Made by a program: the position numbers and the translations under genes
NCBI GenBank assembly: GCA_958426775.1
Contig: CATZZP010000001.1
Coordinates: 149,878-213,877, forward strand
Direction of reading: 5' to 3'
From: an uncultured Bacillota bacterium
GTDB lineage: Bacteria > Bacillota > Clostridia > Lachnospirales > CAG-274
DNA length: 64,000 nucleotides
In this document: positions 17,261 through 25,487 of the stretch, one piece after another
Position numbering within the stretch: position 1 is the stretch's first letter
Layout of the letters: the number at the start of each line of letters is the position of its first letter
Notes under the pieces: generated by a model
Databases searched by the model: none
The model's input: the letters and a program-made list of their open reading frames with translations, nothing else
Told to the model about the DNA's origin: nothing

Positions 17261-17977
17261 GTGAAAAGTATTAAGGATATGTTAAAAATAGCTATTATGC
17301 CTTTAGGTAAAACTATGTACATATACGGCGGAGGCTGGAACGAAGCGGATACAGGTGCAGGCAGGGAGTGCCTGACCTATGGTATTTCTCCTAAGTGGGC
17401 TGAATTTGCCAACAACCAAGACAGTAACTACAGTTATAAGAATTATGACTATAAAAAGGACAAGTCTGTTATTCACTTAGGTCTGGATTGCTCGGGCTAT
17501 GTGGGCTGGGTGCTGTTTAATACCTTAGCTGACGGCAGAGGCTATGTTTTTAAATCCACAGAGGTCGTAAAAAGCTTTTATTCTATGGGTCTTGGAAAAA
17601 GAACGGAACGTAACGGAGTTAAAGACTTTAAAGCAGGAGATATATTCAGCTCAGCCTGTGATTGTTGTGCACATGTATACATATGTGTAGGCAAATGCAG
17701 TGACGACAGCGTGGTATTGCTTCATTCAAGTCCCAACGGGGTTCAGCTGTCGGGTACATATTCACCCGAGGGTGACGATAATTCAAGGGCGATAATTCTC
17801 GCAAGGGAATATATGACAAGATACTATCCAAGATGGATGGCTCGTTATCCTGACATAACAAGAAATACAACCTATCTCACCCATTACGAACAACTTGAAA
17901 ACACCTTTTTAAGCGATAAAGAGGGGCTTAGAGAAAAGTCAGCCGAAGAGGTTTTAGCTCTTGTATTCAGAGGTTGA
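17261..17977 (+). CDS. NlpC/P60-like cysteine peptidase family protein
   Basis: 238 residues. It has the papain-like NlpC pattern: LDCSGYVGWVLFNT with the catalytic Cys, later AHVYICVG with the His, and LLHSSPNGVQLSG as a likely third position. Such enzymes usually cut peptidoglycan peptides, but no signal peptide is visible here (the start is KSIKDMLKIAIMPLGK), so export is unproven. GTG 17261 is the start, with AGAGGTG just before. It precedes the type IV pilus operon and could act in the wall, but the link is only position. Confidence 0.75.
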   Translation: MKSIKDMLKIAIMPLGKTMYIYGGGWNEADTGAGRECLTYGISPKWAEFANNQDSNYSYKNYDYKKDKSVIHLGLDCSGYVGWVLFNTLADGRGYVFKSTEVVKSFYSMGLGKRTERNGVKDFKAGDIFSSACDCCAHVYICVGKCSDDSVVLLHSSPNGVQLSGTYSPEGDDNSRAIILAREYMTRYYPRWMARYPDITRNTTYLTHYEQLENTFLSDKEGLREKSAEEVLALVFRG

Positions 17978-18098
17978 CGGAACAAGTTTGGCGAAACAGG
18001 ACACAAAATAAGTAGATCGGGTTAAAAAATAAAAAAATATCCGAGAAATGTACAAAAAAAATATAAAATGCTTTTAAAATTTATAAAATTTTGTAATT

Positions 18099-18127
18099 TT
18101 GACAAAAAAAACAATAATTTCTAAAAT
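18099..18127 (+). promoter_or_regulatory. promoter of the type IV pilus operon
   Basis: TTGACA (18099-18104), 17-bp spacer, TAAAAT (18122-18127), in a very AT-rich stretch 82 bases before the pilC start. The rest of 17978-18208 shows no gene. Confidence 0.65.
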
Positions 18128-18208
18128 TTTTATGTACTTTTTATCTAGTATATGGTAAAATGGGTACAGAAATTTAAAAAAATATTAAAATTAACAAGGG
18201 GGGACAGT

Positions 18209-19411
18209 ATGCCTAAATATAAGTACACTGCAGTTGATGCAGAAGGAAAAAATGTTAAGGATACTATTTTCGCTACAAATATGGCAGAGTTTAATGCTGT
18301 ATTAAAACAAAAAGGCGAATATGCTCTTTCCGTTAAAGAAATAGCGGAAAATGACACAGGTTCTCGTGCTAATCAAAACGCAATAAGCATGAAGGATTTG
18401 TCAATTATGTGTAAGCAGTTTGCAACAATGCTCAGTGCAGGTATTACTATCGTAAAGAGCCTTGATGTACTTTACCAGCAGCAGGAGAAGGAAAAATTAA
18501 AAAATGTCCTGCTTAAGGTGTATGAGCAGGTTCAGGTAGGTAAGAGCTTGTCAAAGGCACTGGCAAGTACTGACGGTGCTTTCCCTAACTTTATGGTAAG
18601 TATGATTGAAGCCGGTGAAATGTCCGGTGCTATTGACCAGATTATGGAAAGACTTTCAGCACACTACGAAAAACAGGTTAAATTGCACAATAAGGTATCA
18701 TCAGCCATGATTTACCCAATTGTTTTGCTTGTTGTAGGTGTTACCGTAGTTTTAGGTTTGTTTATATTTGTTATGCCTAATCTTATGGGTATGTTTGGTG
18801 ATCCTGAGGACTTACCTGCACTTACAAGAGGACTTATGGTGGCATCTAATTTCTGCCAGAATTATTGGTATATTATCATAGGCTTCTTTATTGTATGCTT
18901 CCTTGCTTTCGGTGTGTTTAAAAACACTAAGTTTGTAAAGATAATTTTTGACAGACTTTGCTTGTTTACACCTGTTATAGGTAAGCTTTATGCGGTTGTT
19001 ATGTCGGCTAATTTCTGTCGTACAATGTGTACCGTATTCTCAAGCGGTATGTCTCTTATTACTTCCCTTGAGCTTACTACAAACGTTCTTAACAATACCG
19101 TTGTTAATGAAAGAATGACAACGGTATTGGATGAAATTCGTTCGGGCGGAAATCTGTCAGGTGCATTACACAGGACAGAATTATTCCCTCAGATGATGGT
19201 TACTATGATTAACGTTGGTGAGGAGTCAGGTGCTCTTGATGAAATTCTTGAAAAGACCGCTGACTTTTATGATGTTGAGGCAGATAACGCAATACAGAAA
19301 ATGGTTTCATTACTTGAGCCTGTTATGATTCTTGCCTTAGGCGGCATGGTAGGCGTGGTAATCATCGGTATTATGATGCCTGTATTCGGTATGTATGAGA
19401 ACGTTGCGTAA
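18209..19411 (+). CDS. pilC: type IV pilus inner-membrane platform protein PilC (GspF family)
   Basis: Membrane platform of the type IV pilus machine, which couples the PilB and PilT motors to pilin movement. 400 residues with two T2SSF domains (about 60-185 and 265-390) and three membrane segments. Conserved stretches include MCKQFATMLSAGITIVKSL, MISMIEAGE-like VSMIEAGEMSG and its second-domain copy MINVGEESGALD. Start ATG 18209 has AAGGGGGG just upstream; the upstream in-frame ATG at 18152 lacks a ribosome binding site. First gene of the operon. Confidence 0.95.
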   Translation: MPKYKYTAVDAEGKNVKDTIFATNMAEFNAVLKQKGEYALSVKEIAENDTGSRANQNAISMKDLSIMCKQFATMLSAGITIVKSLDVLYQQQEKEKLKNVLLKVYEQVQVGKSLSKALASTDGAFPNFMVSMIEAGEMSGAIDQIMERLSAHYEKQVKLHNKVSSAMIYPIVLLVVGVTVVLGLFIFVMPNLMGMFGDPEDLPALTRGLMVASNFCQNYWYIIIGFFIVCFLAFGVFKNTKFVKIIFDRLCLFTPVIGKLYAVVMSANFCRTMCTVFSSGMSLITSLELTTNVLNNTVVNERMTTVLDEIRSGGNLSGALHRTELFPQMMVTMINVGEESGALDEILEKTADFYDVEADNAIQKMVSLLEPVMILALGGMVGVVIIGIMMPVFGMYENVA

Positions 19412-19440
19412 TTAAAATTTAAGAAAGGTGTGACAACTTT

Positions 19441-20574
19441 ATGGCAAAATTAAATATGGCTTCCGGTCAGGCTAATAAAAATTCAAGCAAGACTATTGCC
19501 ATTGATATAGGAACAAAAAATATTAAAATTTTAAGAGGTACTTACAGCAAAAGCGGTGTAGTATCAGTATCAGATGTTATTATTGAGTCTACTCCCGAGG
19601 GCTGTATAGAAAACGGCTACATTAAAAGTCAGACAGACCTTAACCTGTTTTTACGTGCATTGATAGGCAAAAATAATATGAGTAAGTGCGATGCCAACAT
19701 AGTTGTAAGATGTTCGGATATTGTTGCAAGAGAGCTTTCTGTGCCTGCCGTTAAAGGTGCTAAAATTAAAAAGCTTATTGAAAATGAAATTGTAACGGTG
19801 TTTGGCAATACGGCAGATTACTACACGGACCACGTTGTAACAGGTACAGAGGTGGTAGACTATAAAACTATGCACAAGCTTTCAGCTTATGCGGTGCCTA
19901 AGGAAGTAGTTACAAGCTATATGGATGTGGTAAATTCCTCAGATATAAAGCCGGCTAACTTTGATGTACATAGAAATGTGCTTACAAAGCTTATCAATAA
20001 TACCGTATCTATTAATCAGGAGCCTATTGCAGGCAAAACAATCCTTCTTGTAGATATGGGTGCAGGCTATATGGACATTGACCTTATTATTGACGGTGTT
20101 GATGTTTACAAGCGTTCAGTATCTATTGCAGATGATGTTAAGGCAAGTGAGGATACAGGCAGCGGCAATTCTTCAATAGATGATGAAATTGACGCTATGT
20201 ATAATAACGATGCTATATATGAGGGTTACGAAGGCTACGAGGGCTATGAAGGCTACGAGGGCTATGAATATGATAGCGGTGATGACTATATGTTTGGCTC
20301 ATCCTCAAGAAATAAAATTTCACCTATACTTAGCAGAGCTAATGAGGAAATCTATAAGATTATGCAGTTTGCTCTTTCTAAATATAACGGTAAGGCAGTT
20401 ACAAATATTTATTTGTACGGCGGAAACTCACGTATGGCAGGTCTTGACCAGTATCTTTCAACAGCACTTGAGGTTACTGTGGACAAGGTGTGCAGTATTT
20501 CAAATGTTGAAATAAGCAGCGATGTTAATCTGGCAGATGTGCTTATTGCAGCAGGTGCTTTGATAAGAAAGTGA
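19441..20574 (+). CDS. pilM: type IV pilus assembly protein PilM
   Basis: Actin-like cytoplasmic ATPase-fold protein, 377 residues, which binds the N-terminus of PilN under the membrane. AIDIGTKNIKIL (about 20-31) is the phosphate-1 motif and LLVDMGAGYMDIDLII (about 200-215) the second. An unusual insert at about residues 260-280 has five tandem Gly-Tyr-Glu units encoded by nine-base DNA repeats (about 20221-20268), flanked by acidic residues. Gene order pilC-pilM-pilN-pilO supports the call. Confidence 0.92.
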   Translation: MAKLNMASGQANKNSSKTIAIDIGTKNIKILRGTYSKSGVVSVSDVIIESTPEGCIENGYIKSQTDLNLFLRALIGKNNMSKCDANIVVRCSDIVARELSVPAVKGAKIKKLIENEIVTVFGNTADYYTDHVVTGTEVVDYKTMHKLSAYAVPKEVVTSYMDVVNSSDIKPANFDVHRNVLTKLINNTVSINQEPIAGKTILLVDMGAGYMDIDLIIDGVDVYKRSVSIADDVKASEDTGSGNSSIDDEIDAMYNNDAIYEGYEGYEGYEGYEGYEYDSGDDYMFGSSSRNKISPILSRANEEIYKIMQFALSKYNGKAVTNIYLYGGNSRMAGLDQYLSTALEVTVDKVCSISNVEISSDVNLADVLIAAGALIRK

Positions 20575-20584
20575 GGTATGAGGT

Positions 20585-21238
20585 ATGAATAACTATTTGA
20601 AAAAAGATATTAACCTCTTTGCTTGTGTCGGCAGGGAGAGGGGAATTGGTGCTGTTGACCTTGAAAGGTCTATTAAGAAATGCCTTCTGGTATTTGCTGT
20701 GATTTTTGGTGTTGTTCTTGTAGCGTGCTTAGGAACTAACCAAATAAAAAAGAGCAAGATAGAAAAGCTTAATAATGATATTCAGGCACTTCAGGCCGAT
20801 CTTAAGGAGATAGAACAGTATAAGCTTGAAGCTGAGCAACTCCAGAAAGAAATTGATAACTTTAATTCAGCTATTGTTGAATTTGAATCTTCTCCAAGGC
20901 TTACCACTGATGATATAAAGAATGTTGCAAGAGCTATGCCTGCAGGTGTAACCTTGAAAAGCTTTAATTATAACGGTAATGCTATTAACCTTGAAGTTGT
21001 AGGTAACTCAGAGCTTGTTATTGCAGACTATGCAAATAGCCTTAGAAACTCTGTTACTGTTGATAAAACTTCAACAGAGGGCTGGAATAAGAAGAACTTT
21101 AAAGATGTAAAGTATACAGGTGTAAGTAAAAATGATGCATTGTATACAGGCAGCATTACAGTTATACTTAATGATATTGTTGTTGAAACAACAACAGAAG
21201 CTGCTACGGAAACAACAACAGCAGCGGCAGCGCAATAA
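20585..21238 (+). CDS. pilN: type IV pilus assembly protein PilN
   Basis: Bitopic protein of 217 residues. The cytoplasmic start has the PilN motif DINLFACVGRER (about 8-19) that PilM recognises, then one membrane helix (about 32-52), a coiled coil (about 55-100) and a ferredoxin-like outside domain. The last about 17 residues are a Thr/Glu/Ala-rich tail that is not usual for PilN. A second possible start, two codons upstream of none, is not seen; ATG 20585 follows a GAGGTATGAGG stretch. Confidence 0.9.
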   Translation: MNNYLKKDINLFACVGRERGIGAVDLERSIKKCLLVFAVIFGVVLVACLGTNQIKKSKIEKLNNDIQALQADLKEIEQYKLEAEQLQKEIDNFNSAIVEFESSPRLTTDDIKNVARAMPAGVTLKSFNYNGNAINLEVVGNSELVIADYANSLRNSVTVDKTSTEGWNKKNFKDVKYTGVSKNDALYTGSITVILNDIVVETTTEAATETTTAAAAQ

Positions 21239-21252
21239 GGGGGAAATAAAGT

Positions 21253-21891
21253 ATGAATAAATTAGGAAGTAAAGAAATATTTTTGATTTTAATTATAGTA
21301 AATTTCCTCCTTTATTATTTAGCATATATGTGTGTTATTTCACCCCTCAGAACTAAGGGCGAGGAGTATCAGGCGGAAATTACTACATTAGAAACACGTT
21401 ACAATGAAGAAAAGAGTATTGTTGACTCCAAGGATCAGTATATTGCAACTATTGAAACTTTAAAGTCTCAAAAGCAAACCCTCTTTACAAACAGTTTCCC
21501 TGATGCTGAAACTGAAAGTCTTCATGCATATATGGTAGAAAGAGCACAGGCAAGCAATATTGTAATTAACAGTATCAGCCTTTCTCAGGATATTTCAACC
21601 GTAATAAATGAACAAACCAAAGAGGAAACTCCTACAGGTCTTAGGACAAATACCATTAATGTAAACGTTGTCGGTTCATATGCTAATATTATCAATCTTA
21701 TAACTGATATAGAAAGTGTTAAAAAGACCTCTTTACTTACAGGCTTAAGCCTTTCTGGAGATCCTACAAATATGTCAACGACAATAAACTATGAACTTTT
21801 AACTGTTGATAAGGGTGATGAAATTGATGACCCGATTTTCGACCATACTTTCAATCAGGGATTGACTAATGAAGCGTTGTTTAAAAATTAA
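21253..21891 (+). CDS. pilO: type IV pilus assembly protein PilO
   Basis: Bitopic protein of 212 residues. One N-terminal membrane helix (about 8-28), a coiled coil (about 35-80) and a ferredoxin-like domain, the usual PilO plan. PilN and PilO form the alignment complex linking PilM to the cell surface machinery. Identity to known PilO is low in this family; the call rests on architecture and its place right after pilN (14 bases). Confidence 0.88.
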   Translation: MNKLGSKEIFLILIIVNFLLYYLAYMCVISPLRTKGEEYQAEITTLETRYNEEKSIVDSKDQYIATIETLKSQKQTLFTNSFPDAETESLHAYMVERAQASNIVINSISLSQDISTVINEQTKEETPTGLRTNTINVNVVGSYANIINLITDIESVKKTSLLTGLSLSGDPTNMSTTINYELLTVDKGDEIDDPIFDHTFNQGLTNEALFKN

Positions 21892-21905
21892 TATTATTTA
21901 GTGCG

Positions 21906-21943
21906 GGTTTACGGCTACCGGGATTATCCCGATAGCCTAAACT
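21906..21943 (+). other. strong interrupted hairpin inside the pilus operon
   Basis: Arms about 18 bases long around a TTA loop, with three blocks GGTTTA, GGCTA and CGGGA paired to TCCCG, TAGCC and TAAACT, one bulge and one mismatch. No T-run follows, so it is not a classic terminator. It lies between pilO and the large pilin-like gene and may stabilise or partly stop the transcript. Confidence 0.6.
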
Positions 21944-21990
21944 GCTAGTTAGATAACGGATATGTCAGTATTATAATAGGAGTGTTTTTT

Positions 21991-24423
21991 ATGAATTATA
22001 AAAGTAATAAAAAGGGCTTACTAAGCTTTATAGGGGGGCTTATGAGCAATAATAAGGGCAGTACCCTGGTGCTTGTAGTGCTTGTAGGTGCATGTCTGTT
22101 TATTGTTACAGCTTCACTTTTAATGAGTGTTAACGTAGGTACGAATACTAACTCAGTCTATAACGACTCAGAGAAGGCATATTTAGCGGCTAAATCCGGT
22201 ATTCAACTTTTAGAGGACACCGGTGGAGATTCCGATATTATTAACGAGGTGTATAGCTCCTGTGACGGAGATGCTTTTGTTATGGATTTTGATGATTTGG
22301 GTACTTGTACTGTCAATGTGACCTCAACATCAGATCCTGAAACGGTTGATAGTGCTACAGGTCAAAAAACGAAGTATGTTCTTGCGGAATGTACAGGAGA
22401 ATACGAAGGTCAGCAATTTGTTATGACAAGAAAAATTCAGCTGAAAGGTATTCCTACAGGTGATGCCAGTACAAGCAATGATATTCCGACTTCGGCATAT
22501 ACTCAGTATTCTGACGAAAAGCCTTTCTTTGACGGTGCTATTGACGGTCAGGTAAATATACTTTCAGAAACCTTGATCGACCTTAAAAACGCTCATATTG
22601 AAAAGCCTATTGATACTATTAATTGCTTAGGCTCAATTAATCTTAAAAACTCGGGTATAGTTGCAAATACATTAGCGGCAGGTAAGGCCTTGTATTTTGA
22701 CAAATGTACAGCTAAGGAAAATATATATGTTGGCAGTGAAAGCACAGATTCCGGCGACGATGTATTCTTTTACGGTACAGGTAGCAGTATAGTAGGTTCT
22801 ATTTCCTGTGAGGGCGATGTTATAGTAAATGATTTCGGTGCAGCTACTATGGCTGATACCTTCCCTAAAGGTATTGGTTCAGGCAACTATGATATTGTAA
22901 ACGACACGCTTATTTCAGAGAGCTTTGCTGCCATAAAGGCAGGACATGGTGCTGAAAGTAAGGTATATCTTGGCTATTCTGCAACCATAACGGAGGGAGA
23001 AGACGATATAAGCTACTCAGCTCCTACACCAAGCAGTAATGTTACTACCGTATATGGTGATGTGTTATGCGATGGTGATGTGTATTTATCAGGCTCTGTT
23101 CATGTTTACGGTGATATAGTTTGCAGCGGTAAAGTAACGGTAGCATCTCCCGGTTGGGGATTAAAAATTGACGGCAATATTTATGCAAACGAGATTGACT
23201 TCCAGGGTCAGCAATGGCCTGCTAATATGCCGGAAACCTTTACAGGTGGTGCAGATTTATATGCACAAACTTCAATAGTTTTTGCAAATTCAGCTTGTAC
23301 ACCTGAGGCTCTTTCTGAAAACGGTGTAAATATTCACCCTAATGACTCATCAACAGCCTTAGTATCAGAGCTTGGAAGGATTGTCGGTAATTTTGTAGGT
23401 GCGGCGGATTATTTTGATGCTGTGTTAGAGAAAAATGCAGGAGGAATAAGACCTACTACAAAATTTCCCGACAGCTTGAGTTCCCTACCTATAGTTCAGT
23501 TTGAGGAGCCTGCTTGTGATGATGAGTCTGTTGCAAAATATATAACAGGCAATAATTCAGCCGGCGGAAATGCACAGGTGCTTTATATAACAGGAAGCTG
23601 TTGTGTTGATTTACCATTAGCTCTGAATGGATACTATCCTATTAATTACTTGTATATAGATACATCAAAGTATAATACAGATATTGATATTTATCTTACT
23701 ACCGATATTACCACAGCTGACGGTGGCTTTATTTTAGTAAATGACAACGGCGGACAAAATCTTATAAGAATTTTTATGGAAAGCGGAAGCAGTATTAACT
23801 TTACTAATTCAGATACAGACTTTTCAGGTATTCTTCCTGTTGCGGGAACTCTTGATGATTATGTTCCGTATAATTTTTCTGCTGAAAATGGTTTTACCGA
23901 TTTCCCTAACAGTGCAATGGATTATCGAGTTGACCAAAGCAAGGTTCCAAATCTTTATATTTTTGCTAAGGAGCCTGCTGATAAAACCGACCCGGCGGCA
24001 ACATCAAGCGTAGATATTAATATAGGTGTATCAGGCTATATACCGGGTTATACTCTTACACCGTATGCAGATATAATTTCTGCAAGTAATTCACACTGTT
24101 ACGTTTCGGGTACGAAGGTAGGCTATAAAGCTGATGATGAAACAACAAAGGATTCAACAAATATTCCTTTCTTCTACGGTATGCTTATGTGTCATTCAGC
24201 AAAGCTTGAGGGTGGTACAATGACCTCTGTTAAGTATAATGATGAGCTTGATACCGACTCCAGAGTACTGGATAATTTTGCAAGGGCAACAGCCGGTGTA
24301 TTCTATTATGATAAACCTGACGGTGAGGATACAGACGGTGACGGCATTCCTGACGGAGGTTCAACACCTTCCGGAGATTCGGGTGTTGGCGGCTTCAACT
24401 GGGAAATTGAAAAAATAATTTAA
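21991..24423 (+). CDS. large pilin-like (PilX N-terminal type) protein with beta-helix-like body
   Basis: 810 residues. The N-terminus (NNKGSTLVLVVLVGACLFIV, about 20-40) is a type III-like PilX pilin helix without the Glu at position 5. The long body is beta-rich with repeated short strands (VYGDVLCDGDVYLSGSVHVYGDIVC) similar to bactofilin-like polymer-forming repeats, and several Cys pairs. Near the C-terminus DGEDTDGDGIPDGG is a thrombospondin-3-like calcium-binding sequence. A surface or pilus-tip role is inferred. Start ATG 21991 has AGGAG eight bases before; the GTG at 21982 overlaps that site. Confidence 0.8.
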   Translation: MNYKSNKKGLLSFIGGLMSNNKGSTLVLVVLVGACLFIVTASLLMSVNVGTNTNSVYNDSEKAYLAAKSGIQLLEDTGGDSDIINEVYSSCDGDAFVMDFDDLGTCTVNVTSTSDPETVDSATGQKTKYVLAECTGEYEGQQFVMTRKIQLKGIPTGDASTSNDIPTSAYTQYSDEKPFFDGAIDGQVNILSETLIDLKNAHIEKPIDTINCLGSINLKNSGIVANTLAAGKALYFDKCTAKENIYVGSESTDSGDDVFFYGTGSSIVGSISCEGDVIVNDFGAATMADTFPKGIGSGNYDIVNDTLISESFAAIKAGHGAESKVYLGYSATITEGEDDISYSAPTPSSNVTTVYGDVLCDGDVYLSGSVHVYGDIVCSGKVTVASPGWGLKIDGNIYANEIDFQGQQWPANMPETFTGGADLYAQTSIVFANSACTPEALSENGVNIHPNDSSTALVSELGRIVGNFVGAADYFDAVLEKNAGGIRPTTKFPDSLSSLPIVQFEEPACDDESVAKYITGNNSAGGNAQVLYITGSCCVDLPLALNGYYPINYLYIDTSKYNTDIDIYLTTDITTADGGFILVNDNGGQNLIRIFMESGSSINFTNSDTDFSGILPVAGTLDDYVPYNFSAENGFTDFPNSAMDYRVDQSKVPNLYIFAKEPADKTDPAATSSVDINIGVSGYIPGYTLTPYADIISASNSHCYVSGTKVGYKADDETTKDSTNIPFFYGMLMCHSAKLEGGTMTSVKYNDELDTDSRVLDNFARATAGVFYYDKPDGEDTDGDGIPDGGSTPSGDSGVGGFNWEIEKII

Positions 24424-24441
24424 TGCAGGGGGGATTATTGT

Positions 24442-24810
24442 ATGAAAGTATATAATATAATAAGCCATAAAAAGGGAGAGTCTCTTGTAGAGCTTGTTAT
24501 TGCTACAGCAGTATTTGTTGTTGTTGCCTCTGCTATTATGGGTGTTATGACTTCCTCAGGCAGAATTACTGAAAAAAATGCTCAAATGCGTGTAAACTAT
24601 GAAAATGTTGTAGGAATTATGGATTGTTATCTAAATAATGCAGACCCTGCTTTAGGTACGGATTATGAAGTTAATATTGATTTTAATGCTACAGGTAACA
24701 ATAAAACAGTAGAGTGTGTTAAAATTTATGAAGCTGATTTATCGGCGGACCTTCTTGCAGGTGCCGATACCGAAAATATGGTAAGTGTTGGCATTGTTAA
24801 GAAAAAATAA
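24442..24810 (+). CDS. minor type IV prepilin-like protein (PilV-like)
   Basis: 122 residues. The leader MKVYNIISHKKG is followed by ESLVELVIATAVFVVVASAI: Gly12 is the prepilin peptidase cleavage position and Glu17 the conserved Glu5. This is a class III signal and pilin helix. The small globular part (about 45-122) has no recognisable domain. It sits between the large pilin-like protein and another prepilin gene, like the minor pilin clusters that prime pilus assembly. Confidence 0.88.
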   Translation: MKVYNIISHKKGESLVELVIATAVFVVVASAIMGVMTSSGRITEKNAQMRVNYENVVGIMDCYLNNADPALGTDYEVNIDFNATGNNKTVECVKIYEADLSADLLAGADTENMVSVGIVKKK

Positions 24811-24830
24811 TGCAGTGAGGTGAATTGATA

Positions 24831-25436
24831 ATGAGGCTTTTATTAAAAAACAAAAAAGGCTTTACCTTGGTTGAGCTTCTTATAGCACTTATTTTAATAG
24901 GTGTCCTTATTACAGCTGTCTACCAGATATTCCAAACGACAGGTGCTTATAATAATGCTATTGATGCACAAAATGTACAACGCAGTATTACTGAAAATGT
25001 AATGTACAATTTAAGAGTTGAATTGGCAGATGCTGCTGAGGCAGAGGCGTTTGATCCTGGTGTAAATCCTGAAAAAATTGATTTTTCATTGCCTGATAAT
25101 GATGAATATTATTATATTGTTCAAAACACTCAGGATGCAGATTCTGACGGACATTCTGACGGAGGCTATTTATTATATGGCTTTGACAGTGCGGGTAATA
25201 GAGTGACTACGCCGACTGTTTACGGCAATACAAGTACAGGTCAAACAAAGTATGCCGTTCAGGTTAATTTTACAACTAACCTGAATGGGCAGTCAGAGAT
25301 TACCGTAAGTGCAAAAAGCGTGGACGCAGCACCAACAGATGGTGCTGCCTATGAGCTTTATTCAAAGGTGGAATTAAGGTCTGTTGCACAAAACGGTGTA
25401 ACAATGCCTGCAATAAGGTATAAAAAGATTAAGTAA
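24831..25436 (+). CDS. type IV prepilin-like protein (PilW/PilJ-like)
   Basis: 201 residues. MRLLLKNKKG, then FTLVELLIALILIGVLI, a textbook prepilin signal with cleavage after Gly10 and Glu5. The C-terminal part is acidic and beta-rich with ending RSVAQNGVTMPAIRYKKIK. Its size suggests a minor pilin; no obvious major pilin is in the window. ATG 24831 is the start, nine bases after GTGAGGTG; the TTG at 24825 is too close to that site. Confidence 0.9.
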   Translation: MRLLLKNKKGFTLVELLIALILIGVLITAVYQIFQTTGAYNNAIDAQNVQRSITENVMYNLRVELADAAEAEAFDPGVNPEKIDFSLPDNDEYYYIVQNTQDADSDGHSDGGYLLYGFDSAGNRVTTPTVYGNTSTGQTKYAVQVNFTTNLNGQSEITVSAKSVDAAPTDGAAYELYSKVELRSVAQNGVTMPAIRYKKIK

Positions 25437-25487
25437 TTAAATAGCTTAATACTGTACAAATTAGCAATAAATTAAGGAAGTGATATT

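Noticed and set aside
20221..20268. CRISPR-like repeat array
   Set aside because: Units are nine bases, in frame inside pilM, without spacers. No CRISPR array or cas gene was found in the window.
21901..21990. Cyclic di-GMP riboswitch before the large pilin-like gene
   Set aside because: A hairpin is present but the conserved GEMM-type internal sequences such as GACGCAAAGC are missing.
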